Source: Bradyrhizobium sp. CB3481 (lineage in GTDB: Bacteria > Pseudomonadota > Alphaproteobacteria > Rhizobiales > Xanthobacteraceae). From it: a stretch of 64,000 bases of DNA. Positions 1 through 8,334 of this stretch are shown here, in pieces. The notes beneath the pieces are model-generated. The model was not told the DNA's origin. It did no database searches and was given only the letters and a program-made list of their open reading frames with translations. Where the stretch lies: assembly GCF_029714305.1 (NCBI RefSeq), contig NZ_CP121647.1, positions 6,096,501 to 6,160,500 of the forward strand, in the 5' to 3' direction. Within the stretch, counting starts at the first letter, position 1, and every line of letters starts with the position of its first letter. A program made the translations under genes and the position numbers.

Positions 1-1069
1 TGTACTTGCCATCTGCGAGGGTCTCGTCCTGAAGCGGCGTGATGCCGTACGCCGGCGCCGGCGGCCACATCCGCAGCGCTTCCTTCAAGATCTGCGTGAT
101 GTAGGTAAGCTGCGTGACCTGCTGGTAGGTCGGCTTGGCGTTGATGTCGGGCCCGAGCACCCGGTCGACTTCCTCATAGGCCTTCTTGAGCACCTCGGGA
201 TGCTTGAGCAGCGCATAGATGGTGCAGGACAGCAGCCCGCTGGTGGTCTCGTGGCCGGCGATCAGGAATGTGTTGATCTGGTAGCGAATGTTGACGTCGT
301 CGAGCTGCTCGCCGGTCGAGCGGTCGACGCCGGTCATCATGGCGCCGAGCATGTCCTTCTTGACCTCAGTGGTATCAGCACTGCCGCGGCGCTCGGCGAT
401 GATCTCGTCGACCATCTTGTTCATGAACATGACGTCTTCGGCGAGCGTCTTGCGCCGCTTCTGCATCCAGAGATTTTCCAACGGGAGACCGCGGGTCATC
501 ATGATGGTCTCGAGCGAGCGCACGAGCGCTTCGACGAACGGGTGGTAGTCGCGGCGATAGAACGAGTTGAAGCGGTAGTCGAAGCCGCATAGCCCGATGG
601 TGTCGAGCGTCAGCGCCGTCATGTCCTGCACGACGTCGATTTCCTCGTCCGGATTGAGCCGCTCCCATTTCTTGACGAGTTGCTCGGCGATATCGACCAT
701 GCTCGGGTGATAGGACTGCATCGCGCGGTTGCCGAACGGCTGCAGCAGGATGTTGTGCGCCTTGCTCCAGTTCGGTTCGGTGGTATCTGCGGTGAACAGC
801 CCGTCGCCGCCGACCGCACGGACGCGGCGCAGCGAGCCGCGCACGGTCTTGTCGAAGCGCTTCTCGTCGGAGAGCTCGTCGATCAGGTCATGGCCGGAGA
901 CGATGACGATCGGCGCGCCCATCATGTCGAGCCAGAAGATCGGCCCGAGCTCCTTGGAAAGCCGCACCAGATGCTGCACCGGCGCGTTGGGATCCAGCGA
1001 CAGCATGTTGCCGACGACGGGCTTTTTCGGCGGATGCGGGATTGGGCTCAGTTTATTACCGGACGCCAT
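1..1069 (-). CDS. CYP102 (P450-BM3)-type cytochrome P450, heme domain, 3' end outside window
   Basis: Fatty-acid monooxygenase heme domain; 356 residues are visible and the reading frame runs off the left edge without a stop. The sequence tracks Bacillus P450-BM3 closely: SRFDK-like 'KRFDKT' near residue 70, 'KAHNILL' near 104, 'LDTIGLCGF' near 155, 'NIRYQI' near 260, the I-helix AGHETTSG at 271-278, and the ExxR motif at E330-R333. The heme-cysteine loop and any fused FMN/FAD reductase lie outside the window, so self-sufficiency is expected from the family but not seen. The ATG at 1069 is preceded by GGGGAG about 10 nt upstream. The gene lies downstream of an epoxide hydrolase and a wax-ester synthase on the same strand, separated by a palindromic repeat. 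Confidence 0.92.
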   Translation of the reverse strand, partial: MASGNKLSPIPHPPKKPVVGNMLSLDPNAPVQHLVRLSKELGPIFWLDMMGAPIVIVSGHDLIDELSDEKRFDKTVRGSLRRVRAVGGDGLFTADTTEPNWSKAHNILLQPFGNRAMQSYHPSMVDIAEQLVKKWERLNPDEEIDVVQDMTALTLDTIGLCGFDYRFNSFYRRDYHPFVEALVRSLETIMMTRGLPLENLWMQKRRKTLAEDVMFMNKMVDEIIAERRGSADTTEVKKDMLGAMMTGVDRSTGEQLDDVNIRYQINTFLIAGHETTSGLLSCTIYALLKHPEVLKKAYEEVDRVLGPDINAKPTYQQVTQLTYITQILKEALRMWPPAPAYGITPLQDETLADGKY

Positions 1070-1105
1070 TGTCGAAGTGTCTCCCCTGCCCTTCCCATTC
1101 ACCCC

Positions 1106-1206
1106 GTCATTCCGGGATGGTCCGAAGGACCAGACCCGGAATCTCGAGATTCTCAGGTGCGCAATTGCGCACCATAGTTCGATGCTTCGCATCGCCCCGG
1201 AATGAC
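1106..1206. repeat. Palindromic intergenic repeat (GTCATTCCGGG type)
   Basis: The element begins GTCATTCCGGG and ends CCCCGGAATGAC, so its ends are inverted. It contains an internal perfect 18-bp palindrome, GGTGCGCAATTGCGCACC, at 1156-1173. It fills nearly the whole gap between the epoxide hydrolase and the P450 and can fold into a long hairpin on either strand. Confidence 0.85.
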
Positions 1207-1208
1207 GC

Positions 1209-2204
1209 TCAACCAAACCGCTTCCTACGCCATTCGATCAGCTTGGCGCTGACCTCATCAGGCTTTTCCTGCTGCGTCCAATGGCCGCTGTCGCGCACGA
1301 GGTATTTCTCGAGATCGGGGACGAGCTTCTCCATGCCGTCAGCGGCCGATGGCGGCAGCACGTGATCGTTTTCGGCCATGATCATCAACGACGGTACCCG
1401 CACGGTGTGGTCCAGCCACTCCGAACGCTGCCAGTTGCGCGACATGTTGCGGTACCAATTGATGCCGCCAGTGAACCCGGTCTTCGTGAAGGTATCGACG
1501 AACACCTTCTTTTCTTCCGGGCTCAGGATCGGCGTGCGCGGATCATGTTTGGCGTCGTAGCCGGCGATCATTTGCGGAAACGCCAGGTTGAGCCTAGGCG
1601 AGGCGCCGACGCCGGCGACCGGCTTGTCTGCGGGCGCAGTGTCGCTGCGCGGCACCGGCTTGCGCATGAAGGCATCAAAGGTCTGCTCGACCCGGCTGCC
1701 GAATATTCGATCGGGTTCGCGCGCCGGGTCCTGAAACTGCACGATATACATCTGGTCGCCAAAGCGCATGCGGAACAGTTCGATGGGATCCGCCGGCGCG
1801 CGGTCCATGTGAGGCGTATTGACGCCGACGACGCCCGCGGTGCGATCGAGATACCGCAGCGGCATCTGCCAGACGATGAAGCCGCCCCAGTCGTGACCGA
1901 CAAAGATCGCCTTGCTGATCTCGAGATGATCGAGCAGGCCGACGAGGTCGCCGGTCAAATGCTCTATGTCGTAGTCCTCGACCGCCTCGGGGCGGTCGGT
2001 CGCGCCATAGCCGCGCTGGTCCGGCGCAATCACGCGGATGCCTGCCTCGCTCAGCGCCTTGATCTGGTGACGCCAGGAAAACGCCAGTTCTGGCCAGCCA
2101 TGGCAAAGGATGACCGGCGGTGTGTCGGACTTGGGTCCTGCTTCATAGAAGCCCATGCGAATTCCGTTCACCTGGGCGAATTGCAGCGGCGGCATTTCAA
2201 TCAT
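1209..2204 (-). CDS. Epoxide hydrolase (alpha/beta hydrolase fold)
   Basis: 331 aa, usual size for a soluble epoxide hydrolase. It shows the HGWPE oxyanion motif (35-39), nucleophile Asp105 in GHDWGG, acidic residue Asp280 in AENDH, and catalytic His308 in SGHWTQQ. Two cap tyrosines, Tyr153 and Tyr251 (NWYRN), would protonate the epoxide. Expected reaction: epoxide + water to vicinal diol; the natural substrate is unknown, but the CYP102-type gene downstream can generate fatty epoxides in this family. The ATG at 2204 follows GGAA and lies 10 nt beyond the stop of the wax-ester synthase gene, so the two are probably cotranscribed. A longer in-frame extension upstream was rejected because it reads through the neighbouring gene. 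An alternative ATG is at 2195. Confidence 0.9.
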   Translation of the reverse strand: MIEMPPLQFAQVNGIRMGFYEAGPKSDTPPVILCHGWPELAFSWRHQIKALSEAGIRVIAPDQRGYGATDRPEAVEDYDIEHLTGDLVGLLDHLEISKAIFVGHDWGGFIVWQMPLRYLDRTAGVVGVNTPHMDRAPADPIELFRMRFGDQMYIVQFQDPAREPDRIFGSRVEQTFDAFMRKPVPRSDTAPADKPVAGVGASPRLNLAFPQMIAGYDAKHDPRTPILSPEEKKVFVDTFTKTGFTGGINWYRNMSRNWQRSEWLDHTVRVPSLMIMAENDHVLPPSAADGMEKLVPDLEKYLVRDSGHWTQQEKPDEVSAKLIEWRRKRFG

Positions 2205-2214
2205 CGGAAAATTC

Positions 2215-3762
2215 CTACTCGGCGGCGCCCTTGATTTCTGACGGCGGCGGCGCGTAGGCCGCCTCCAGCGCGTCGAACTCGGCCGGCAGCATGTCGCAGA
2301 GAACCTGGACATGCGGAATGATGTTGGCGCCGGCGATGAAGCCGAAATCGAGCTGGTCGCGGTAGCTCTGCACGGTGATGTTGAGCGCGATGCCGTGCGT
2401 GGAGATCGACACCGGGAAAATGTGCAACAGCTCGGCACCGGCCGCATACAGCGTCTGCCGCGGCCCGGGCACGTTGGAGACCGTGATGTTGGCTGCCGGC
2501 GGCAGCACGTCGGACAGGTTGGAGCGGCTGTACAGCAGCGCGAGGATCTGCGTCACGATCGGCGCGCCCAGCATCGAGAGATTGGAGACCTGCGGCATCA
2601 GGGCGCGCAGCGGATGCGACATCTCCTTCGACTTGGTCGATTGCGCGATGATGGTCTCGAGCCGCGTCTTGGGGTCGTCGACATTGGTGGCGATCGAGCA
2701 GATCATGCCGAACACCTGGTTGTTGGCGTCGGCATTGCCCTCCTCGCGCAGCGAGATCGGCACCGCCGCCGTCAGCGACTTGTTCGGCAGGCCGCCCTGG
2801 CTGAGTAGATAGCGGCGGACCACGCCTGAAGAAAGCGCCAGCACGACGTCGTTGAGCTTACCGCCGGATGCTTTCGCCAGCGCCTTGGCACGCGACAGCG
2901 AGATCGAGACGCCGGCAAAGCTGCGCTCCGAAGAGATGGTCTTGTTGAGGATGGTCGGCGGCGACGCCATGCTCACGAGGCTATCGCGCGATTTGGGATC
3001 GGAAATCTTGCCGACGACGTCGGATAGAGACTTCAGCACCGTCGGCACGCTGGCCGCAAACTTCACCGCAGTTTCAATCTGGAACATGGCGTTGTCGAAC
3101 AGGATCGAGCCGAGATCGCTCTTGCCGGTGCGCGGCAGTTCGAGGCTCTTCGGCGCGGCCTTGGCGTCGAACGGCTGGGTCCAGAGCTGCTGGTAGGAAT
3201 CGATCAAATTGGCGGCGATGTCGCGCGGCTCCTGCGCCACCTTGCGCGCCGCCGGCGGGTCCACCTCACGCGGCACCGGCGTGATGTCGTAAATCATGCT
3301 GGTGAGCGCGGCGCCCGCGCCGCCGTCGATGCAGGCATGATGCATCTTGGAGTAAAGCCCGACTTCATTGTCCTTCATGCCTTCGAAGACATAGAACTCC
3401 CAGAGCGGGCGGGCGCGGTTGAGCAGCTTTGCGTGCATCCAGCCGACGATGCGTTCCAGCGTCGCGCGGTCGCGCGGCTCCGGTAGGCTGGCGCGGAAGA
3501 TGTGGCGGTCGATGTCGAACTGGTCGTCCTCGACCCAGGAGGGATGATCGATATCGAGCGGCGCCTTCTCCAGGCGCGCTTTCAGGATCGGCGCGATGTG
3601 CAGCCGCGAGGCTATCATCGCCTTGAACTCTTCGAAGAAGTTGCCCTTGTAGCCTTCGGGCAGGCGGAAGATCGCCATGCTGCCGACATGCATCGGCATT
3701 TCAGGCGTTTCCAGATACAGAAACGACGCGTCGAGCGAAGACAGCTTCTTGGCGTCCGCCAT
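2215..3762 (-). CDS. Wax ester synthase / diacylglycerol O-acyltransferase (WS/DGAT)
   Basis: 515 aa. The catalytic HHxxxDG motif is HHACIDG at 141-147. The N-terminus 'LSSLDASFLYLETPEMPMHVG' region is typical of the family, as is the 'NVPGP' segment near residue 420. The enzyme transfers an acyl group from acyl-CoA to a fatty alcohol or diacylglycerol, making storage wax esters or triacylglycerol at the membrane/lipid-droplet surface. The start at 3762 is chosen because it is preceded by GGGAGGAAAAA, an excellent ribosome-binding site; a longer in-frame start at 3858 lacks this and adds a non-homologous leader. The downstream neighbour is the epoxide hydrolase, 10 nt away. The exact acceptor cannot be read from sequence. 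Confidence 0.92.
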   Translation of the reverse strand: MADAKKLSSLDASFLYLETPEMPMHVGSMAIFRLPEGYKGNFFEEFKAMIASRLHIAPILKARLEKAPLDIDHPSWVEDDQFDIDRHIFRASLPEPRDRATLERIVGWMHAKLLNRARPLWEFYVFEGMKDNEVGLYSKMHHACIDGGAGAALTSMIYDITPVPREVDPPAARKVAQEPRDIAANLIDSYQQLWTQPFDAKAAPKSLELPRTGKSDLGSILFDNAMFQIETAVKFAASVPTVLKSLSDVVGKISDPKSRDSLVSMASPPTILNKTISSERSFAGVSISLSRAKALAKASGGKLNDVVLALSSGVVRRYLLSQGGLPNKSLTAAVPISLREEGNADANNQVFGMICSIATNVDDPKTRLETIIAQSTKSKEMSHPLRALMPQVSNLSMLGAPIVTQILALLYSRSNLSDVLPPAANITVSNVPGPRQTLYAAGAELLHIFPVSISTHGIALNITVQSYRDQLDFGFIAGANIIPHVQVLCDMLPAEFDALEAAYAPPPSEIKGAAE

Positions 3763-3918
3763 TTTTTCCTCCCGCAGTAGAAAACGCGGCGCCTTGGCGG
3801 CGCTTCTGGCGTCTGGAATGTCTTTGTTATTGGAGCATATCCGAAGGCTGCTAGCCATCCCGCATCAATTGCAGGGTGGGACCATTCGGGATCATGCCCT
3901 TAAAATCGGGGCGTTGGT

Positions 3919-4719
3919 TCAGGATTGTGCATTTTCAGGGGGGCCATAGGCAATGGCAAATGGTCCCGATCGGTCAAAATGCTTAAATTCTCCCTCCGCC
4001 TGCGCCAGACGGTCGGCTACCGCCCACAAAGCGGCGGGGTTGACGCCGAGCCCGATATGGCTGGCGAAGTATACTTCGATGTTTTCGGCGGTCGCGGAGG
4101 GACGCAACAGGCTGGTGTGCCAGTTCACGATACCGTCGGTGCGCGAATAGATCGAAGTCGCCGGCACCGGCAGATCGCCGGCGATCGCCTCAAGGATTTC
4201 CGGATGGTCGTCGACGGTTTCTCCTGACAGCGCCTCGTAGAGCCGCGTGGCGTTCGTCGCTCGGATGTCGTTAGCAAACGGGCTCCCGAGCGTGATCACC
4301 GAGCGCACCATCTCCGGCACCTGCAGCGCGAGATCTCGCGCATAGACGCCGCCGAGACTCCAGCCGACCAGACTGACCTTGCGACCAGTGGATTCATACG
4401 TGCGCCGCAGAAGTTCGCACAACGCGCCGCGCTTGGACGCGACACCGCCGAGATTGCGGCCCATGTTCCAGGCATGGGCATCGTAGCCGAGTTCTTTCAG
4501 ATAGCGCCGCATCGGCGCCATCGAGATATCGCTGGCGAGAAAGCCCGGCAGCGCCAGCACCGGATGGCCATCGCCCCTCGGCGCGCGGAGCAGCAGCGGC
4601 GACAGCAAGAGGCTCGAATTCAATTCGAACAGGCCCCTCGCCTCGGCCAGCATGAGGAAAAGGCTCGGCGGCCGAAGCTTTTGTTCTTCCGTCGCCACCC
4701 CGCCCTCCGCGATGGTCAC
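3919..4719 (-). CDS. Alpha/beta hydrolase, probable lipase/esterase
   Basis: 266 aa. It has an alpha/beta-hydrolase core with nucleophile elbow GWSLGG (119-124, Ser121), probable acid Asp195 in SRTDGIV and His221 in SHIGLG, which is a complete triad. 'VLALPGF' (54-60) forms the oxyanion strand. No signal peptide, so probably cytoplasmic. GTG start at 4719 immediately follows the TAA stop of the DUF6489-like gene (4720-4722), so translation is probably coupled. Position beside a WS/DGAT gene suggests acyl-ester turnover, but the substrate is not defined. Confidence 0.8.
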   Translation of the reverse strand: MTIAEGGVATEEQKLRPPSLFLMLAEARGLFELNSSLLLSPLLLRAPRGDGHPVLALPGFLASDISMAPMRRYLKELGYDAHAWNMGRNLGGVASKRGALCELLRRTYESTGRKVSLVGWSLGGVYARDLALQVPEMVRSVITLGSPFANDIRATNATRLYEALSGETVDDHPEILEAIAGDLPVPATSIYSRTDGIVNWHTSLLRPSATAENIEVYFASHIGLGVNPAALWAVADRLAQAEGEFKHFDRSGPFAIAYGPPENAQS

Positions 4720-4974
4720 TTACTTCTTGTCCTTCGAACCCATGCCGCCGAGACCGGTCATGGTCACGAACATATCCTGGAACCGCTCGGCGATCTTCGG
4801 ATCGAACGTGAACCAGCTCTGGATCAGCGACTCCGGCGAGACCTTTTCGATATTGGCCATCACCTGCTGCTGCATCTTGTCCATCACGGCGGTCTGCATC
4901 GGCGAGACGTCGGGCAATCCGAAGAACTGCCTGGCCTCCAGCGGCGTGCAATCGATTTCTACGTTAACTTTCAT
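4720..4974 (-). CDS. Small DUF6489-like protein
   Basis: 84 aa, acidic/helical, beginning MKVNVEIDCTPLEARQFFGLPDV and ending in a Gly-Met-rich tail with KDKK. No signal peptide or membrane segment. I recognise the N-terminal 'CTPLEARxFFGLPDV' signature as that of a conserved alphaproteobacterial family of unknown function (DUF6489, from memory). The ATG at 4974 is preceded by AGAGGAG, which decides it over a longer upstream start. It is followed directly by the lipase-like gene, so the two form a two-gene unit. Function unknown; association with lipid or storage granules is only suggested by context. Confidence 0.75.
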   Translation of the reverse strand: MKVNVEIDCTPLEARQFFGLPDVSPMQTAVMDKMQQQVMANIEKVSPESLIQSWFTFDPKIAERFQDMFVTMTGLGGMGSKDKK

Positions 4975-5026
4975 GACCGCTCCTCTTGCTGGCTTCCTTG
5001 CAGTATCGCCACGATGACCCTGATTA

Positions 5027-5056
5027 CGCAAGGAAAAGACTTGCGCAAGGAAAAGA
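5027..5056. repeat. Short direct repeat, two copies of CGCAAGGAAAAGA
   Basis: The 13-bp sequence CGCAAGGAAAAGA occurs at 5027-5039 and again at 5044-5056 (17-bp period) in the gap between the DUF6489-like gene and the DadA-like gene. It could be a leftover slippage duplication or a protein site; there is no further support. Confidence 0.6.
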
Positions 5057-5089
5057 GCTGGGCCCCGGTCTCCTCAATTCCCGATATGG

Positions 5090-6343
5090 TCAACCAAAGC
5101 GTTCGGCGGCAAAAGGCCTGACGTCGGCAAACGGGGTTTCACCGGTCATCATTTCCGCCAGCAGGCGGCCGGTGGCGGGCCCGAGCGTCAGGCCGTGGTG
5201 CTGGTGGCCGAAATCGAACCACAGCCCGCTGTGGCGCGGGGCCTTGCCGATGACCGGCAACATGTCTGGCAGACAGGGTCGCGCGCCCATCCAGGGCTTG
5301 GTGTCGACCGGTCCGCCGAGCGGAAACAGTTTGTGCGCCCGCGGCAGGGCCCGTTCGACCTGGACCGGCGTCGGCGGTGCGTCGCGGTGGGCAAACTCCG
5401 CGCCGGTGGTCAGGCGGATGCCGCGGTTCATGGGGGCCAATAGAAAGCCGAGATCGGTGTCCAGCACGGGATGATTGAGAATGGCGTTACCGCGCGGCTT
5501 GAGGTGCAGGTGATAGCCGCGCTTGACCTGAAGCGGGATCGCATAACCGAGCGGCCTGAAGATCTGGTCGGACCACGGCCCCATCGCCACGACCACATCC
5601 CGCGCCGTGATCGTGCCTTCCAGCGTCGCGACTTTCCACCGGCCGCCGGATTGTTCGAGGGTTCGCCCATCGCCGACCAGATAGCGTCCGCCCTTGCGGC
5701 CGAACAGCGCCGCATAAGCCTTGGCCAGCCCGCCGGGATCGGGCACGAACCCCGGTGCCGGAAAATGGATCGCGCCGCTGAATTCGCCGGTCAGATGCGG
5801 CTCACGCGCGATCACCGCGGGTCCATCCAGCACCTCACCGGTGACGCCATGCTCGCCGGCGCGCTTGAGATCCTTCAGCGCCTCCGCAAGCGTCGCCTCC
5901 GAGCGAAACAGCTTGATCCAGCCGGTCCGCCGCAACAGGTCCGGCACGTTGGCTTCCTCGATCAAGGCCTCATGCTCGATCAGGCTGCGTTGGATCAGCG
6001 GCAGTTCGGCCTTTGCACTGTGCAGTGCACGGTCCGGCGATGAGGCGAGGAAATAGCGTGTGAGCCAGGGCAGGAAGGCCGGCAAATCCCTGAAATGGTA
6101 GTTGACCTGCGGCGCACGCAGAAACGCGTAGCGCAGGATCTGGCCAACATTGCGCGGAAACATGTAGGGAAAAACCGAGGCGCATTCGATCAACCCGCCA
6201 TTGCCATAGCTGGTCTCCTCGCCGGCAACCTCGTGCCGGTCGATCAGCACCACGTTCCGGCCACGTTTTTGCAGATGCAGGGCGGCGCTGACGCCGACCA
6301 TGCCCGCACCGAGGACGAGAACGTCGGCCTTCAGTTCCGCCAT
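5090..6343 (-). CDS. FAD-dependent D-amino-acid dehydrogenase-like oxidoreductase (DadA family)
   Basis: 417 aa. The N-terminal dinucleotide-binding motif is LGAGMVGVSAA (GxGxxG at 12-17), followed by 'VLIDRHEVAGEETSYGNGGLI', the typical DadA-like segment with 'S-GNGG'. The C-terminal 'GLWFDFGHQHHGLTLGPATG' is the FAD-contacting DAO end. It oxidises an amine or D-amino acid to the imine, passing electrons to the respiratory chain. The ATG at 6343 (MAELKADVLV) is chosen because the FAD motif must lie near the N-terminus; a longer frame upstream is low-complexity. The gene is divergent from the peptide transporter at 6533, with 189 bp between, so it may act on amino acids released from imported peptides (inference). 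Confidence 0.85.
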   Translation of the reverse strand: MAELKADVLVLGAGMVGVSAALHLQKRGRNVVLIDRHEVAGEETSYGNGGLIECASVFPYMFPRNVGQILRYAFLRAPQVNYHFRDLPAFLPWLTRYFLASSPDRALHSAKAELPLIQRSLIEHEALIEEANVPDLLRRTGWIKLFRSEATLAEALKDLKRAGEHGVTGEVLDGPAVIAREPHLTGEFSGAIHFPAPGFVPDPGGLAKAYAALFGRKGGRYLVGDGRTLEQSGGRWKVATLEGTITARDVVVAMGPWSDQIFRPLGYAIPLQVKRGYHLHLKPRGNAILNHPVLDTDLGFLLAPMNRGIRLTTGAEFAHRDAPPTPVQVERALPRAHKLFPLGGPVDTKPWMGARPCLPDMLPVIGKAPRHSGLWFDFGHQHHGLTLGPATGRLLAEMMTGETPFADVRPFAAERFG

Positions 6344-6532
6344 CCAACACTCCGAAAGTTCAATGTCACGTGCTCGCGCGCACGCCTTAAGGTGCAACCT
6401 AGTCTTTGCCGCACCGCCGCGCAAACTGGCATGCAGTGCGGGATAATGATGCTTGCGCGGCGGCTGGACTCTGGCAACATGGCTCGGCAATATCGGCCGT
6501 TAAATTGCTGATCAAAGCGGGAAATCCAACAG

Positions 6533-8128
6533 ATGTCGGTACGTCAGACTTTGCTTGCAGCGGCCACGGCTTCCATTTTTGCCCTGGCAATAGTGCCGGC
6601 ATCGGCCCAGACCCTGCGCTACGCCAACCAGGGCGATCTCAAATCGCTCGACCCCTACACGCTCAACGAGACCACCACCCACGCCCATCTTGGGCACGCC
6701 TATGAGGGTCTAATCGCCCGCGACAAGGACCTGAAGATCGTCCCCGCCCTGGCGGAAAGCTGGGAAACCCCGGAACCGACGCGTTGGCGCTTTCATCTGC
6801 GCAAGGGCGTCAAATTCCACAACGGCGACCCCTTCACTGCCGACGATGTCGTGTTCTCCGCGGAGCGCGTTCGTGCCAAGGGCTCGAATCTTCCAACCCG
6901 CATTCCGTCCGATGCCAAGGTCGTCAAGGTCGACGACTACACCGTGGACTTCATCCTGACCTCGCCAAATCCCATTCTGCATTCGCAGTGGGACACCTGG
7001 TACATCATGGACAAGAAATGGGCCGAGGCGAACAATTCGGTCGCCCCGACTCCAGCAGCAGCCACTTCGCCAAGTTTTGCCTCGCTCAACGCCAACGGCA
7101 CCGGTCCGTTCATCATCGAGAGCCATCAGCCCGGGGTGAAAACGGTGTTCAAGGCAAACCCGAACTGGTGGCGTAAGCCGGAGCACAATCTAAAAGAGAT
7201 CGTGTTCACGCCGATCGGCTCCGCCGCCACGCGCGTAGCGGCCTTGCTGTCGGGCGAAGTCGACGTCATCGAGCCAGTTCCGATCCAGGATATCACACGC
7301 GTGGATTCCAGCCCCAATGCGCAGGTGCTGAAGGGACCGGAACTTCGCACCATCTTTCTCGGCATGGACACGCTTCGCGACGAATTGCTGTATTCCAACA
7401 TCAAGGGCAAAAACCCCTTCAAGGACGTTCGCGTTCGCGAGGCATTCTACAAGGCAATCGATATCGAGCTGATCAAGACCCGCGTGATGCGCGGCCTTTC
7501 CACACCATCAGCACTGATGATTGCACCGCAATTATTTGCGCTGTCCAAGGACTTCACTCGGCCGAAATTCGATCCTGACGGCGCCAAGAAGCTGCTGGCC
7601 GAGGCCGGCTACCCGGACGGTTTCGAAGTCAGCCTGGACTGCCCCAACGACCGCTACGTCAACGATGCCCCGATCTGCCAGGCGGTGGTGAGCATGCTGG
7701 CCCGGATCGGCGTCAAAGTCGACCTCCTCGCGCAACCCAAGGCGCAGTACTTCGCCAAGGTTCTCAAGTCGGGCGGCTATCAGACGTCGTTCTTCCTGCT
7801 GGGCTGGACGCCCGGCACTCTCGATTCCCACAACGTGCTCTACGACGTTATCGGCTGTCGCGACGATCCCAAGAGTTCGCGCGGAGAGAACAATCTCAGC
7901 GGCTATTGCAACAAGGAAATCGACGCGCTCACCGACAAGATTTTGCAGGAACCTGACACCGCCAAGCGTGATCAGATGATCAAGAGCGCTTACCAGATCC
8001 TCGACAAGGATTTCGGCTATATCCCGCTGCATCAGCAGGCGCTGGCCTGGGGCGTGTCGAAAAAGGTCAAGCTGACGCAGCGCGCCGACAATCAGGTCCT
8101 GCTGTACTGGGCGACCAAACAGGACTAG
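6533..8128 (+). CDS. Peptide/nickel-type ABC transporter solute-binding protein (family 5)
   Basis: 531 aa periplasmic binding protein. A Sec signal peptide ends at PASA|Q (about residue 25), and no lipobox cysteine is present. The family-5 signature 'AYEGLIARDKDLKIVPALAESW' starts near residue 57, and the C-terminus contains the usual 'GYIPLHQQ' segment. It captures peptide-like or other ligands for the DppB/C/D/F-type components encoded immediately downstream. A hairpin plus T-run (8143-8174) and a palindromic repeat follow the stop, a layout expected to give more of this protein than of the membrane subunits. The ligand is unknown; linkage to GGT suggests gamma-glutamyl or other small peptides. 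Confidence 0.9.
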   Translation: MSVRQTLLAAATASIFALAIVPASAQTLRYANQGDLKSLDPYTLNETTTHAHLGHAYEGLIARDKDLKIVPALAESWETPEPTRWRFHLRKGVKFHNGDPFTADDVVFSAERVRAKGSNLPTRIPSDAKVVKVDDYTVDFILTSPNPILHSQWDTWYIMDKKWAEANNSVAPTPAAATSPSFASLNANGTGPFIIESHQPGVKTVFKANPNWWRKPEHNLKEIVFTPIGSAATRVAALLSGEVDVIEPVPIQDITRVDSSPNAQVLKGPELRTIFLGMDTLRDELLYSNIKGKNPFKDVRVREAFYKAIDIELIKTRVMRGLSTPSALMIAPQLFALSKDFTRPKFDPDGAKKLLAEAGYPDGFEVSLDCPNDRYVNDAPICQAVVSMLARIGVKVDLLAQPKAQYFAKVLKSGGYQTSFFLLGWTPGTLDSHNVLYDVIGCRDDPKSSRGENNLSGYCNKEIDALTDKILQEPDTAKRDQMIKSAYQILDKDFGYIPLHQQALAWGVSKKVKLTQRADNQVLLYWATKQD

Positions 8129-8142
8129 CAGGCGTCAACACC

Positions 8143-8174
8143 AAGTCCCGGTGGCGTCACAGCTTCCGGGACTT
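8143..8174 (+). terminator. Hairpin with short T-run after the binding-protein gene
   Basis: Arms AAGTCCCGG (8143-8151) and CCGGGACTT (8166-8174) are perfectly complementary with a 14-nt loop, and TTTT falls at 8173-8176. It lies 14 nt after the SBP stop and before the permease genes. Probably a partial (leaky) terminator or an mRNA-stabilising stem rather than an absolute stop, since the downstream permeases need transcription too. Confidence 0.6.
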
Positions 8175-8212
8175 TTCGTTTCCAGACGACAGCGACGTCA
8201 GCCGCCGCAGCA

Positions 8213-8312
8213 GAGCATGATCCGGAAAAGTGGGTACCGGTTTTCCCGAAAGATCATGCTCAAAACAAGAAGCTGAACGACGAGCATGATTCAACTCCGT
8301 TGAAGCATGCTC
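8213..8312. repeat. Palindromic intergenic repeat (GAGCATGATC type)
   Basis: GAGCATGATC at 8213-8222 is inverted as GATCATGCTC at 8252-8261; a second, shorter inverted unit (GAGCATG ... CATGCTC) follows at 8282-8312. This GAGCATGATCCGGAAAAGTGGG-type element is, from memory, widespread in Rhizobiales genomes. It sits between the solute-binding gene and the first permease. Confidence 0.85.
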
Positions 8313-8334
8313 GAGAGAGCAGTGAAAGGAATCC

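Noticed and set aside
1156..1173. Perfect palindrome as a regulator-binding site
   Set aside because: It belongs to a dispersed palindromic repeat and is in a gap within a same-strand gene series, so a hairpin role is more likely than an operator.
6344..6532. Possible sigma-54 promoter (GG...GC) between the DadA-like gene and the first SBP
   Set aside because: The spacing between TGGCA and GC is 8 nt rather than the required 10.
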